Assembly: GCF_001593005.1 (NCBI RefSeq) | Contig: NZ_LQZQ01000006.1 | Span: 1 to 64,000 of the forward strand | Source of the DNA: Roseivirga ehrenbergii | GTDB taxonomy: Bacteria > Bacteroidota > Bacteroidia > Cytophagales > Cyclobacteriaceae | Direction of reading: 5' to 3' | DNA length: 64,000 bases | Shown: positions 16,452-25,500 of the stretch, piece by piece | Layout: the number at the start of each line of letters is the position of its first letter | How positions within the stretch are numbered: the stretch's first letter is position 1 | Program-made: the position numbers and the translations under genes | The notes under the pieces: model-generated | The model's input: the letters and a program-made list of their open reading frames with translations, nothing else | The model's database searches: none | Told to the model about the DNA's origin: nothing

Positions 16452-16656
16452 GACCCCAATTTATTAAAATGGAATGGCATATTTGGGTGTTCTGTGGTTT
16501 TTTCTCCCTTAAACATGAGGTTCGTTTTCTACAAAAAACTAAAAGAAGGAGGGCAGATTGCTTAGGAGTTGCTTCTTTCAAGAATGATGATTTCGGCATG
16601 GTTTTTTGATTTAATTGTCTGATAGATAGACTGTTTTTAAACTAAATCATGTCATT

Positions 16657-17124
16657 ATGAATAACCCAAACCAAAAATCGTCACCCTACATAAAATTTCT
16701 ATTTATGATGCTCGTCTCATTTATAATGATGTACGGGATCATGTTTTTAAACGTGGCTGAAATTGACCATATTTTGCTGAGCACTACCCGAACTTACATG
16801 AGTTTACTGATGGTAGCTCCAATGGCTATTAGTATGATGTTGTTTATGTGGGGAATGTATGAAAACAAAAGACTTAATATGGTGATTATTTCAGGGGCTG
16901 CAATCGTGTTTATTGTTGTATTATCTGCATTGAGGACGCAAACTCCAATTAAGGACGTACAGTACATGAAAGCCATGATTCCGCATCATTCTTCGGCCAT
17001 TATGGTAAGTGAAAATGCAACGTTCGAAGATCCTGAAACTGCCGAATTGGCAAAGCAAATTATTGAAGCCCAAGAGAAAGAAATTGCTCAAATGAAAAGA
17101 ATCATTGAGCGGTTGGAAAAGTAG
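16657..17124 (+). CDS. DUF305-type membrane protein, 155 aa
   Basis: Three N-terminal membrane helices (about 12-32, 48-67, 75-92) precede a DUF305-like segment with MKAMIPHHSSAIMVSENA (His110, His111) and a long terminal helix (AELAKQIIEAQEKEIAQMKRII). DUF305 domains are ferritin-like helical bundles with paired histidines and methionines, often found in copper and other heavy-metal clusters. It stands between the AraC sensor and the Cus operon, which supports a metal-handling role. A strong hairpin follows the stop. Confidence 0.85.
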   Translation: MNNPNQKSSPYIKFLFMMLVSFIMMYGIMFLNVAEIDHILLSTTRTYMSLLMVAPMAISMMLFMWGMYENKRLNMVIISGAAIVFIVVLSALRTQTPIKDVQYMKAMIPHHSSAIMVSENATFEDPETAELAKQIIEAQEKEIAQMKRIIERLEK

Positions 17125-17133
17125 CGTTATAAT

Positions 17134-17169
17134 TTCGGGATAAAGTAAAGTGATCTACTTTATCCCGAA
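17134..17169. terminator. Bidirectional terminator between DUF305 and DUF3347 genes
   Basis: Fourteen-base perfect arms: TTCGGGATAAAGTA (17134-17147) and TACTTTATCCCGAA (17156-17169), with an eight-base loop. Genes converge on it from both sides (stops at 17124 and 17185). Confidence 0.8.
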
Positions 17170-17184
17170 GTTTTGAGATTAGTT

Positions 17185-17637
17185 TTACTGATTGATAGTT
17201 TCTTGAACACTTCCACAATGAAGCATTACATCTCCAAAATATGGGTTGTTTACTTCTTCTTCCGCTGCTAGCCAATATGCACCCTTGTTGTTGAAAGCCA
17301 TTGGACAATACTGCTTATAGAGCACAGTTTCGGAACCGCTTGCTTTTACAATTGAATACATATTTGAAGATAGGCCTTCGAATGCAATGCGTTGGGCCGC
17401 TACATCAGTGCTAGAAGCAATGGTTTTTAAGTCTGCTGTTAAGGCATCGTTGTTATTTACTTCTAAAAAAGCCTTGGCTGCAGTTTGTGCTTTAGCACCA
17501 TCGGTGGCTACTAAGGCATCTTTTAACGCTAGGTAGTTTTCTACCAAGTTTACCTTCGCTGATGATTTTTCTTCTTTGTTTCCTCCGCAGGCTACCACTG
17601 TGGCTACCAATGCGATTAATAGAATTGCTCTTTTCAT
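17185..17637 (-). CDS. DUF3347 lipoprotein, 150 aa
   Basis: The lipobox VVACGG (Cys17) is followed by a helical DUF3347 domain (VENYLALKDALVATDGAKAQTAAKAF) and a C-terminal block YCPMAFNNKGAYWLAAEEEVNNPYFGDVM with CGS near the end. The same block ends the CusB-like protein encoded just upstream, which shows the two share a module. The CPM, and YFGDVMLHCGS elements with Met and Cys suggest metal binding. It is the last gene of the Cus operon, separated from CusB by a short run of heptamer repeats. Confidence 0.85.
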   Translation of the reverse strand: MKRAILLIALVATVVACGGNKEEKSSAKVNLVENYLALKDALVATDGAKAQTAAKAFLEVNNNDALTADLKTIASSTDVAAQRIAFEGLSSNMYSIVKASGSETVLYKQYCPMAFNNKGAYWLAAEEEVNNPYFGDVMLHCGSVQETINQ

Positions 17638-17670
17638 TATCGTTTTATGTTTGTTTCGTTTTTCTTTATT

Positions 17671-17705
17671 GACTATTGACTATTGACTATTGACTATTGA
17701 CTATT
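17671..17705. repeat. Heptamer tandem repeat GACTATT x5
   Basis: Five exact copies of GACTATT run from 17671 to 17705 between the CusB-like and DUF3347 genes. The CusB-like stop codon (17701-17703, read on the minus strand) lies within the last copy. Copy-number change would alter the intergenic spacing to the DUF3347 gene, not the CusB protein. Confidence 0.9.
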
Positions 17706-19479
17706 GACCAATCACCGACTCCACGCTTCCGCAGGTCAGCATCATGTCTCCAAAATATGGGTTAATAATGTTCTCGTCTTTGCTTATCCAAGTCGCTCCT
17801 TTGTTGTCGTTTGCCATAGGGCAGAACTGAACGTACAGTGGATTGTTAATGTCTGTGCCGAACGACTCAATGGCATTGATTAGGGCTTTAGAAAGATTAA
17901 TGAATTGTAGCCTTTGTTGGTCTCTGTCGTTACTTCCTTCTATTTTTTTAAGGCTTTCATTCATTGGGTTCAGCATGGCCATCCAGTGCGTATGGGCTTC
18001 ACCTTTGGTCAGGCTCATATCTACTTTCGAAAGCTGCTCCTTCATTTTCACAGCTGAACTTTTAATACTATTGGCCTCACCTTTTACCATTTTATCCTTT
18101 AGGTCGATATAGGCTGTGGCTACTGCTCCAAGCTGTTTTTGGAAAGGGGCCACCGCAAGGCTTTTGAAATTTTTTGATTCGGGTAAAGTGACTACAGGAA
18201 AACCAGAACTAGATGTTTCCGCTGTGTTTTTTCTAGGATTCATCATGCTTATTTTGCCTTTAAGCTGCGACTCAGAGTCTAGCGTAAATGCGCCATTGGT
18301 AACCACTTCGTCTCCACTTGAAAGCCCAGATTTTACTTGATAATAGTCGCCTGAAGCATCGCCTAAGGTTACTTCATTTAGCATAAAGTATTCGTTGCCT
18401 TCTTCATTTACTTTGGTGTAAACTACGGAGCGTTCGCCTGTCCATAAAACAGCAGATTTAGGCACCATCAGACCATCACTTTGTGAGTTCATGCTTACTT
18501 TACCTTTCAAGAAAACATCAGGTTTTAGTGCTCCATTCGCGTTATTAATATCTACACGAACTTCTACAACTCTGCTGCTTGCATTTAAAACCGGTTCGAT
18601 AAAAGCTATTTTCCCTGAAAACTGCTGGCTAGAAACTGACCTAGCGGTAAAGTCAATTTGCTGACCTAGTCTTAAATTTTTCAAGTCTCTTTCATACACT
18701 TCAAATACCGCCCAAACTTTAGATAGATCCGTGATTTCCATCAGTGCTCCGCCTTGATTAAGGTGGTCTCCATTGTTCACCATTTTTTTACTGATGATTC
18801 CATCATAGTCGGCCAATAAGTCGAAAGTACGCATGGGGCGACTTGAGTTTTCGATTTCATGAATTTGCTCCATGCTCAGTTTCCAATGGTGAAGCTTTTT
18901 ACGTGCTGCTTCAAGCAAAATAGGGTTTGAGCTTTCTACCTTTTTGGCTTCAATAAGCTCTTCTTGAGCCGTCACCAATTCAGGAGAATACAACTCAGCG
19001 ATTTTATCACCTTTACGCACTATTTCGCCCTCAAAGTTCTTGTACAGCTTTTCAATTCGAGCAGCAAAATGAGTAGTCTGCACATTCACTCTGCGCTCAT
19101 CTACTTTCACTTTTCCATTCAATGTTAACCCTGCTTCAATATTTCCGCTTCCAATGATGGAAGTTTGAATATTGGCTAATTGAATTGCTGCATTCGACAT
19201 TTTCAGCATTTTCGGATTATCGCTACCGCTTTCTTCCTTTAAAGGAATTAAATCCATACCGCAGAAGGGACAATCGCCTGGTTCTGGCTGCCGAACTTGG
19301 GGATGCATTGAGCAGGTCCATAGCCCAGAAGCTGTTTGCTCAAGCTGATGGCCATCACCCGCATGCCCATCAAGCTTGGTAGTTGTGGTTCGGTTGCCTC
19401 CTAAAAACAGTGCTCCTATAAGTAGCCCCAAACCGAGGGTTACTAAGCCTGTGATAATTATAGACTTGTTTACTTTCAT
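17701..19479 (-). CDS. cusB: CusB/CzcB-like RND efflux periplasmic adaptor with HMBD and DUF3347, 592 aa
   Basis: The order is membrane anchor (about 7-27), a His-bearing linker (HAGDGHQ), and a heavy-metal-binding domain at about 53-80 (WTCSMHPQVRQPEPGDCPFCGMDLIPL in two parts, with Cys56, Cys70 and Cys73). Then come membrane-fusion-protein barrel-sandwich, hairpin and beta-barrel domains (about 115-410) and a C-terminal DUF3347 module (about 440-592) ending YFGDMMLTCGSVESVIGQ. It connects the inner-membrane CusA pump with the TolC channel and hands over metal, most likely Cu(I)/Ag(I). The C-terminal module is a paralogue of the small lipoprotein downstream. The gap to the preceding gene is four bases. 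Confidence 0.92.
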   Translation of the reverse strand: MKVNKSIIITGLVTLGLGLLIGALFLGGNRTTTTKLDGHAGDGHQLEQTASGLWTCSMHPQVRQPEPGDCPFCGMDLIPLKEESGSDNPKMLKMSNAAIQLANIQTSIIGSGNIEAGLTLNGKVKVDERRVNVQTTHFAARIEKLYKNFEGEIVRKGDKIAELYSPELVTAQEELIEAKKVESSNPILLEAARKKLHHWKLSMEQIHEIENSSRPMRTFDLLADYDGIISKKMVNNGDHLNQGGALMEITDLSKVWAVFEVYERDLKNLRLGQQIDFTARSVSSQQFSGKIAFIEPVLNASSRVVEVRVDINNANGALKPDVFLKGKVSMNSQSDGLMVPKSAVLWTGERSVVYTKVNEEGNEYFMLNEVTLGDASGDYYQVKSGLSSGDEVVTNGAFTLDSESQLKGKISMMNPRKNTAETSSSGFPVVTLPESKNFKSLAVAPFQKQLGAVATAYIDLKDKMVKGEANSIKSSAVKMKEQLSKVDMSLTKGEAHTHWMAMLNPMNESLKKIEGSNDRDQQRLQFINLSKALINAIESFGTDINNPLYVQFCPMANDNKGATWISKDENIINPYFGDMMLTCGSVESVIGQ

Positions 19480-19483
19480 CGGC

Positions 19484-20704
19484 TTAAAAATTAATTTTTG
19501 CTGTTTTCACCATCGACTTATCACCAATCTCTGTCCATGAGATATAAACGTCTTCTCTGCTGCTTGTAAGCACAGGAAATCCACTGCTTCTGGAGGAAGA
19601 TGATTGTGCTACTTCCGTTATTTGCAGCAACTCACCTTTTTGATTGTATTGGGCTAACATGATTTGCGCTAAATCATTTTTTGTTTCCATATAGCTTACC
19701 AATACCGTTTGGTCTGGCAGCATAGTAGCACCTACTCTTCCGCTTGTTATTTTTTCACTCACTATAATTGGAGCAGAGAAGGTAGCGCCTGCATCGTTCG
19801 AAATGGCTAGTTTAACTGTAGGTACTCCACCGCTAGCGGTGAACCATGCCACGGCAGTGTTTTGGCCACTTGAAGTAATAGAAGGGCCATTTACTGGGCA
19901 GCCTGCTATTTTCCAATCGTCAGCATTTATGATTTGTGGTGCAGTCCATTCGCCATTTACATAGCGTACAATCGACATATCTCTAATTTCTTCTTCCGAA
20001 CGGTTTCTATAAACTACCACCGGGCCATTGTCGGTCATGGCAACTGAGGTTTGGCAACAATCGCAAACACGGTTGTCTAATTCCCATTCTTCTAGTATTT
20101 CTCCCTCCTTGTTAAAAATGGCAGCCCTTAGGGTCATTGCGCCACCTCCCATAGAATGGCCATCTGCACCTTCATGTCCTTCACCTTTGGTAAATCTTCC
20201 GTCAAGCCAAGTCGCAATCATTCTGTCCTTATCAATAGGCATCATGCTCACGAATCCATGTTCTGCGGCTATGTTGTCTTTGTGTGGAATAAACGATTCC
20301 ATCCAGTTATTTCCAGAATTACTAGCTGTGGTGATATGCACATCGTAATCGTAAGTGCTCTCGGTTCTTTTTTGTAGCCAGTGTGCGGCCATCCAGTCTT
20401 CATTTACGGCAATGGATGGGAAATCTGCCCAATTCAAAAACCAGTTGTCTCCCTCTGAAATTTTTGTTGCAGCCGACCATTGTCCGTTTTCTAGTTTTGA
20501 AAAAGATAGGATTGCTTTTTTCTCCTTTTTTTCAACCCACGACAAATAAACGTTCCCCTTTTTATCGGTAAAGAGGTTTGGTTCTTGGCTTCCTTCTGTG
20601 GCAGGACTATCAATATTAGTAACTGTTGGTGCTGCTTCTTTTGCTGGTTGGCATGAAGTAATACCAACAATTGCAATGATTAAAATTGAATAAATCTTTT
20701 TCAT
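19484..20704 (-). CDS. Beta-propeller (sialidase-like) lipoprotein of the copper operon, 406 aa
   Basis: The lipobox GITSC ends at Cys18. The body shows repeated BNR/sialidase-like blades (GNVYLSWVEKK; KLAISNDAGATFSAP; VYISWTEIGD), so a six-bladed propeller is likely. Two metal-like features stand out: a His/Met-rich loop GEGHEGADGHSMGGGAM at about 174-190, and the motif CDCC at 214-217. No sialidase catalytic set was identified, so exo-sialidase annotation would be misleading. Its ATG overlaps the TlpA stop by four bases, so it is translationally coupled inside the Cus operon. I infer a periplasmic copper-binding or metallochaperone role. Confidence 0.75.
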   Translation of the reverse strand: MKKIYSILIIAIVGITSCQPAKEAAPTVTNIDSPATEGSQEPNLFTDKKGNVYLSWVEKKEKKAILSFSKLENGQWSAATKISEGDNWFLNWADFPSIAVNEDWMAAHWLQKRTESTYDYDVHITTASNSGNNWMESFIPHKDNIAAEHGFVSMMPIDKDRMIATWLDGRFTKGEGHEGADGHSMGGGAMTLRAAIFNKEGEILEEWELDNRVCDCCQTSVAMTDNGPVVVYRNRSEEEIRDMSIVRYVNGEWTAPQIINADDWKIAGCPVNGPSITSSGQNTAVAWFTASGGVPTVKLAISNDAGATFSAPIIVSEKITSGRVGATMLPDQTVLVSYMETKNDLAQIMLAQYNQKGELLQITEVAQSSSSRSSGFPVLTSSREDVYISWTEIGDKSMVKTAKINF

Positions 20705-21198
20705 GGTTTATTGTTAAGGTGGGATTTGAACAATGAAATATTTTCTGGGCTGTCCCATTCTTTGGCGCCCATGTGTTCGTAAACGAGATTACCTTCTCCA
20801 TCTATAATGTATGAGGCTGGAAGAGAGTATATGTTGAGCGCTTCAAGCCCCATTCCTAACTTGGCAAAATCGAACGTATAGTCATTTTTTGCAATGAAGC
20901 TTTCTATTTTATCATGCTCTTCATTGGAAACGGCAATGAATACATAGCCCTCGTTTTCCAATTTTGCTTTAGCCCTTTCTATTGAAGGCATTTCTTTCAA
21001 ACATGGCCCACACCAAGTTGCCCAAACGTTTACAAAGGCCATTTTCCCGTTCAAGTCTGCCACAGTCAGTGCTTTGCCATCCATGGTTTTTAAATCTAGC
21101 TTATTGAAAAATGGCTTGTCTTTTTCTTTAGTCGCACACCCATAGAGTAAAATACTCAGTACAGTGATGACTAAGAATGGAGTGTTTTTAGACTTCAT
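20701..21198 (-). CDS. TlpA-like thiol-disulfide oxidoreductase lipoprotein, 165 aa
   Basis: The lipobox LLYGC (Cys21) precedes a thioredoxin fold with the active site VWATWCGPCLKEMP (Cys63, Cys66) and a cis-Pro region LPASYIID. It should act as a periplasm-facing reductase or oxidase. Both ends overlap neighbours by four bases (ATGA), which places it firmly in the Cus operon between TolC and the propeller lipoprotein. There it could keep Cys ligands of the CDCC propeller or the CusB metal-binding domain reduced so they can bind Cu(I). That partner assignment is inference. Confidence 0.9.
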   Translation of the reverse strand: MKSKNTPFLVITVLSILLYGCATKEKDKPFFNKLDLKTMDGKALTVADLNGKMAFVNVWATWCGPCLKEMPSIERAKAKLENEGYVFIAVSNEEHDKIESFIAKNDYTFDFAKLGMGLEALNIYSLPASYIIDGEGNLVYEHMGAKEWDSPENISLFKSHLNNKP

Positions 21199-22586
21199 TT
21201 GAATTGGTTTAAGGTTGAGCCAGTGAGGTATTCTCTCTTATAAAGTGCCTCTCTGTGTTTAATTTTTGATTTTATTTTTGCCAGTTGCAGCTGTAATAGT
21301 TTTTGTTGCGTGGCTAATAGGTCTTCGAAATTGCGGTTGTCGTTGGTGTATTCACTAGTCAGAACACTCAATAATGTCTGTGTTTTATTCATCTCACTAT
21401 CAATCTGTTCAATCTCTTTAAGTGAAGTTTGAATGTCGAATTCAGTAGTGTTCCAAACGTTACGTACTTGGTTTTGCAAGCCGTAGTACTGTCCTGTAAT
21501 AACTTCTTTTTTAAGTTCGGCTTCTTTTATTATCGATTGATTCTTTTTACCAAAAACAGGTAGGCTAACAGTTACCATAGGCATTAATACATCCTTGCCG
21601 TTGTCAGGAAGACTCATGTCTGTTCGTTTGTTTACCATCACATAATCCAAGCCTACACCAATGTTCGGTTTTCTTTTAAGTTCAGATAAAACTATTTCAC
21701 TTTCTACGGCTTCTAAGTTGGCTTGAGCGGCCTTAATTCCTGACTGATGAACAAGCGCTGAATCAAGTGAGGCAGTATGCTGTTCGCTGATTTCAATTGA
21801 CTCATTGATCAGCACTTCCCTATTCAATTCCCTGTTAAGTAAAGTATTGAAATCGCCTAAAAGGCTTGATTTTTTTAGTTCAAGAAGCTCTAGCCTGGTT
21901 TCAGATTGTTCTACAGTAATTTGTACCCGAACCAAATCGGCCAAAGAGACTAAACTGGCTTCGTATTTTGTTTTGGTAATGGGCTCGTAAGAACGAAGGA
22001 TTCGTAGATTTTCAGTAGTGATTCTTATTTCTTCCTGAATTTCTAAAAGTGCCAGCCATTTAGTTTTTACATTGAGGAAAAGAAGGTTTTTAGCTTCTTC
22101 GAACTCTTCAAACTTGGCTTTGGCCATCATGGAAGCAGCTTGTTCTCTTGTTTTGAGTGTGCCCATCCATGGAAACATCTGAGAAATAGACAGCCTGAGT
22201 TGTTGTGCCCCAACACGCGTTTCTACTGGAGAAATGAAATAGCCAAAACTAAGATTTGGGTCTGGCAAAACATCCTGCTGATTAATGTTTTCTAACGCAA
22301 CCAAATATTGATTGTATTTGGCTTTTAAAGAAGGGTTTTGTTCTGCGGCAATTTTGAGGTAATCATTAAGAGGGGTTTGGGCCCGAAGACCCATTCCCAT
22401 CATAATCCATATACCACAGATATAAAAAAGATTTTTCCAAAGGTAAAGTTTAGTTGCTCTTTTACGTTGATATACAGCAACTTGACTGCTTGAAAGTAGT
22501 TGAATGCTTATTGACCGAATAGCCCAAATAATAGGAGCGGTATATTTGTTTAAATGGTAGATAAAATTGAATGATGACTGGTTCAT
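21195..22586 (-). CDS. TolC family outer-membrane efflux protein, 463 aa
   Basis: I choose the ATG at 22584-22586, which overlaps the CusA TGA by four bases; the frame stays open further upstream inside cusA, but that stretch is antisense-like noise. A signal-like hydrophobic segment (YICGIWIMMGMGLRAQ) begins only about 55 residues in, so the N-terminal leader is unusually long. The rest is a TolC-type double repeat of long helices (LNDYLKIAAEQNPSLKAKYNQYL; MVTVSLPVFGKKNQSI; ATQQKLLQLQLAKIKSKI). It forms the outer-membrane exit duct of the CusA-CusB pump. It is followed by the TlpA gene with a four-base overlap. Confidence 0.88.
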   Translation of the reverse strand: MNQSSFNFIYHLNKYTAPIIWAIRSISIQLLSSSQVAVYQRKRATKLYLWKNLFYICGIWIMMGMGLRAQTPLNDYLKIAAEQNPSLKAKYNQYLVALENINQQDVLPDPNLSFGYFISPVETRVGAQQLRLSISQMFPWMGTLKTREQAASMMAKAKFEEFEEAKNLLFLNVKTKWLALLEIQEEIRITTENLRILRSYEPITKTKYEASLVSLADLVRVQITVEQSETRLELLELKKSSLLGDFNTLLNRELNREVLINESIEISEQHTASLDSALVHQSGIKAAQANLEAVESEIVLSELKRKPNIGVGLDYVMVNKRTDMSLPDNGKDVLMPMVTVSLPVFGKKNQSIIKEAELKKEVITGQYYGLQNQVRNVWNTTEFDIQTSLKEIEQIDSEMNKTQTLLSVLTSEYTNDNRNFEDLLATQQKLLQLQLAKIKSKIKHREALYKREYLTGSTLNQFK

Positions 22587-25500
22587 AGTGATTTTGCTTT
22601 TAATGTTGAGCGAAACTGAACATCCTTGTAATAGGAGTAAAGCACAGGGACAACGAACAGGGTAATCAAGGCAATGAGCATTCCTCCGAAAGATGGAATG
22701 GCCATCGGAATCATTACATCTGCGCCTCTTCCAGAAGAAGTTAAAACAGGCAATAGCGCCAGCAAAGTGGTAGCCGTTGTCATTAAACATGGGCGTACTC
22801 TTCTTTTTCCGGCTTCAATTACCAAGGCTCGGATTTCATCTTTATTTAGGTTCTCCTTTCCTTCAAAAGATTGGGTTAGGTAAGTGGCAATCAAAACGCC
22901 ATCGTCAGTAGCAATACCAAACAGAGCAATAAAGCCTACCCAAACCGCAACACTTAAATTGATTGGGCTGATTTGGAACAAGTCACGCATATTGGTGCCG
23001 AACAAACTGAAGTCGAGAAATCCATCCCAACCATATAGACCTAACATTAGGAATCCTCCGCCAAAGGCTACTGCAATTCCAGAAAACACCATAAGCGTAA
23101 CCGGTACTGATTTGAATTGAAAGTAGAGGATGAGGAAAATAACGGCCAATACAATTGGAATAACAATGGCAAGTCGGGCTTCTGCCCTTTGTTGATTTTG
23201 ATAGTTTCCAGCAAACTGGAAGGAAACACCAGTAGGGACTTTCAGTTCACCGTTTTCAATTTTTTGATCGATTAAGTCTTGCGCTTGTTCTACCACATCA
23301 GTTTCGGCATACCCCGTGTTCTTATCGAAGATCACATAACCCACAAGGAAGGTGTCTTCACTTTTGATCATTTGAGCGCCCTGAGTGTACTCTATACCGG
23401 CCAATTGCCCAAGAGGAATTTGCCCATTTGAAGGGGTTGGAATAAGAATATTTTTAAGTGCTTCTGGGTCATCTCTCAATTCTCTAGGGTAGCGAACTCT
23501 AATTGGATATCGCTCTCTACCTTCCACAGTTTTGGAGAGTTCCATGCCCCCAATCGCTACTTGCAAATACTGCTGAACTTGTACAACGCTTAAACCATAA
23601 AGCGCTAATGCCTCTCGATCTAAGTTGATAAGCAGATAAGGTTTGCCTACAATTCGTTCAGCAAAAACCGATTGCGCTTTTACCGAAGGCACTTCTTTCA
23701 GAATATCTTCCAGCTGTAACCCGAATGCCTCAATGGTGGCCAAATCAGGCCCTTTTACTTTTATGCCCATGGGTGCTCGCATGCCAGTTTGAAGCATTAT
23801 CAAGCGAGTTTCTATGGGCTGAAGTTTTGGGGCTGAAGTAACTCCTGGTAGCCGTGTGGCCTCTACAATTTCATTCCAAATATCGTCTGGCGAAGAAATA
23901 TGGTCTCGCCACTGACGAAAGTAAGAACCATCTTCATCAGGAATTAAGTTGCCTTTTTCATCGCGTATAAATTCTCCATCCTCCTTTTTAAAGCGAAGTC
24001 TTCTTCCGTTTTCACCGGTGAGGTATTCACTTTTGTAGTTGATGATGTTTTCATACATCGAAATGGGTGCAGGATCCAAAGCACTTTCTGTTCGTCCCAA
24101 TTTCCCTACGACAGATTCGATTTCAGGAATAGCGGTTACCGCCATGTCCAAGTTTTTCAACACTTCAATATTTTGAGCCATTCCCGCATGTGGCATACTT
24201 GTAGGCATCAATAGGAATGAACCCTCGTCTAATGAAGGCATAAACTCTTTTCCAATACCAGGGAAAGTGTGGTTCAGGTATGAATAGGTTTTGTTCGTAC
24301 GAACCGAGTCACCGAAAGTGGTGGGAATAAAGCCAAAAACCTTATCAAAACCCTGCCAAATGGTAATTCCTAATAAAACAATGAAGGTAGGGATGACTAG
24401 AAATTTCAATCGGTTTTGTAAACACCAGTCCAGAATTCTTGGATAGAAATGAATAAACAGATTAAAAAAGCCTAAGGTAATTCCGATTATGAGCGCAACG
24501 AAAATAAAGTTGACTAAGCCACTTACTTGAACCCCAAGTGGCATCCATTCTTGGCTTAGTAATATGGTAATGGCCAATAAAGAAATGGCGATAGACCCGT
24601 ATTTCAAGAAGCCGAGAGAAGGAACAAAATGGCGAATGATATTTAAAATACCGAAGGCAATCAATACCCATCCCGCAAATGAATAAGAGAGGGTTAAGGC
24701 CCAGATTCCAAAAACTATAAGTCCGATGTTGAGCGCTAACTTTAGGTTTTTGCCTTTAGGTTTGAAGCCAAAGCACCAATAAGCCATTGTTGGCAGAATT
24801 ATCAAGGCAACGATAATGGCTGCAATGAGTGCGAAACTCTTGGTGTAAGCTAAAGGAGAGAATAATTTACCTTCCGCAGCCTGCAAAGTGAACACAGGGA
24901 TAAAACTGACAATTGTAGTCAGAACAGCTGTGATAATGGCCGATGCAATTTCTTGACTCGCTTCTAAAATTGTTTTCAGAAGCGGCTGACCCTTCTTCTC
25001 ATCCAAGTGTTGCGTAATGTTCTCCGTGAGTACAATCCCCACATCCACCATAGTGCCAATGGCAATGGCAATTCCTGATAGCGCCACAATATTGGCATCT
25101 ACGCCAAAATAGCGCATGGCAATAAAACACATCAGTACTGCAATCGGCAGCAAGCTGGAAATTAGAATAGAAGCTCTTAGGTTAAAGAGCATCACCAATA
25201 CTACGACTACGGTAATTAGAATTTCCAGCGTTAGCGCCTCTTCCAATGTGCCGATGGTTTCCTTAATCAACTTGGTACGGTCATAAAAAGGAACGATGGT
25301 CAGCTTGGAAACTGTACCGTCTTCTAATGTTCTTGAAGGTAACCCTTGGCTAATCTCTTCAATTTTCAGCTTTACATTATCAATTACAGCCATTGGGTTT
25401 GCTCCATAACGGGCCACTACCACACCACCAACGGCCTCTGCTCCCGATTTGTCCAAAGCACCTCTTCTGGCCATTGGCCCTAAAGAAACATGGGCCACAT

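Noticed and set aside
17671-17705. Phase-variable coding repeat
   Set aside because: The repeat lies after the CusB stop codon, so copy-number change cannot shift a reading frame.
19484-20704. Exo-alpha-sialidase enzyme call
   Set aside because: Blades are sialidase-like but I could not identify the arginine triad or Tyr/Glu catalytic set; copper-operon context fits a binding protein.
22587-22790. Upstream extension of the TolC gene
   Set aside because: It overlaps cusA by 200 bases, has no signal-like content, and the ATG at 22586 overlaps the cusA stop by four bases as the other genes of this operon do.
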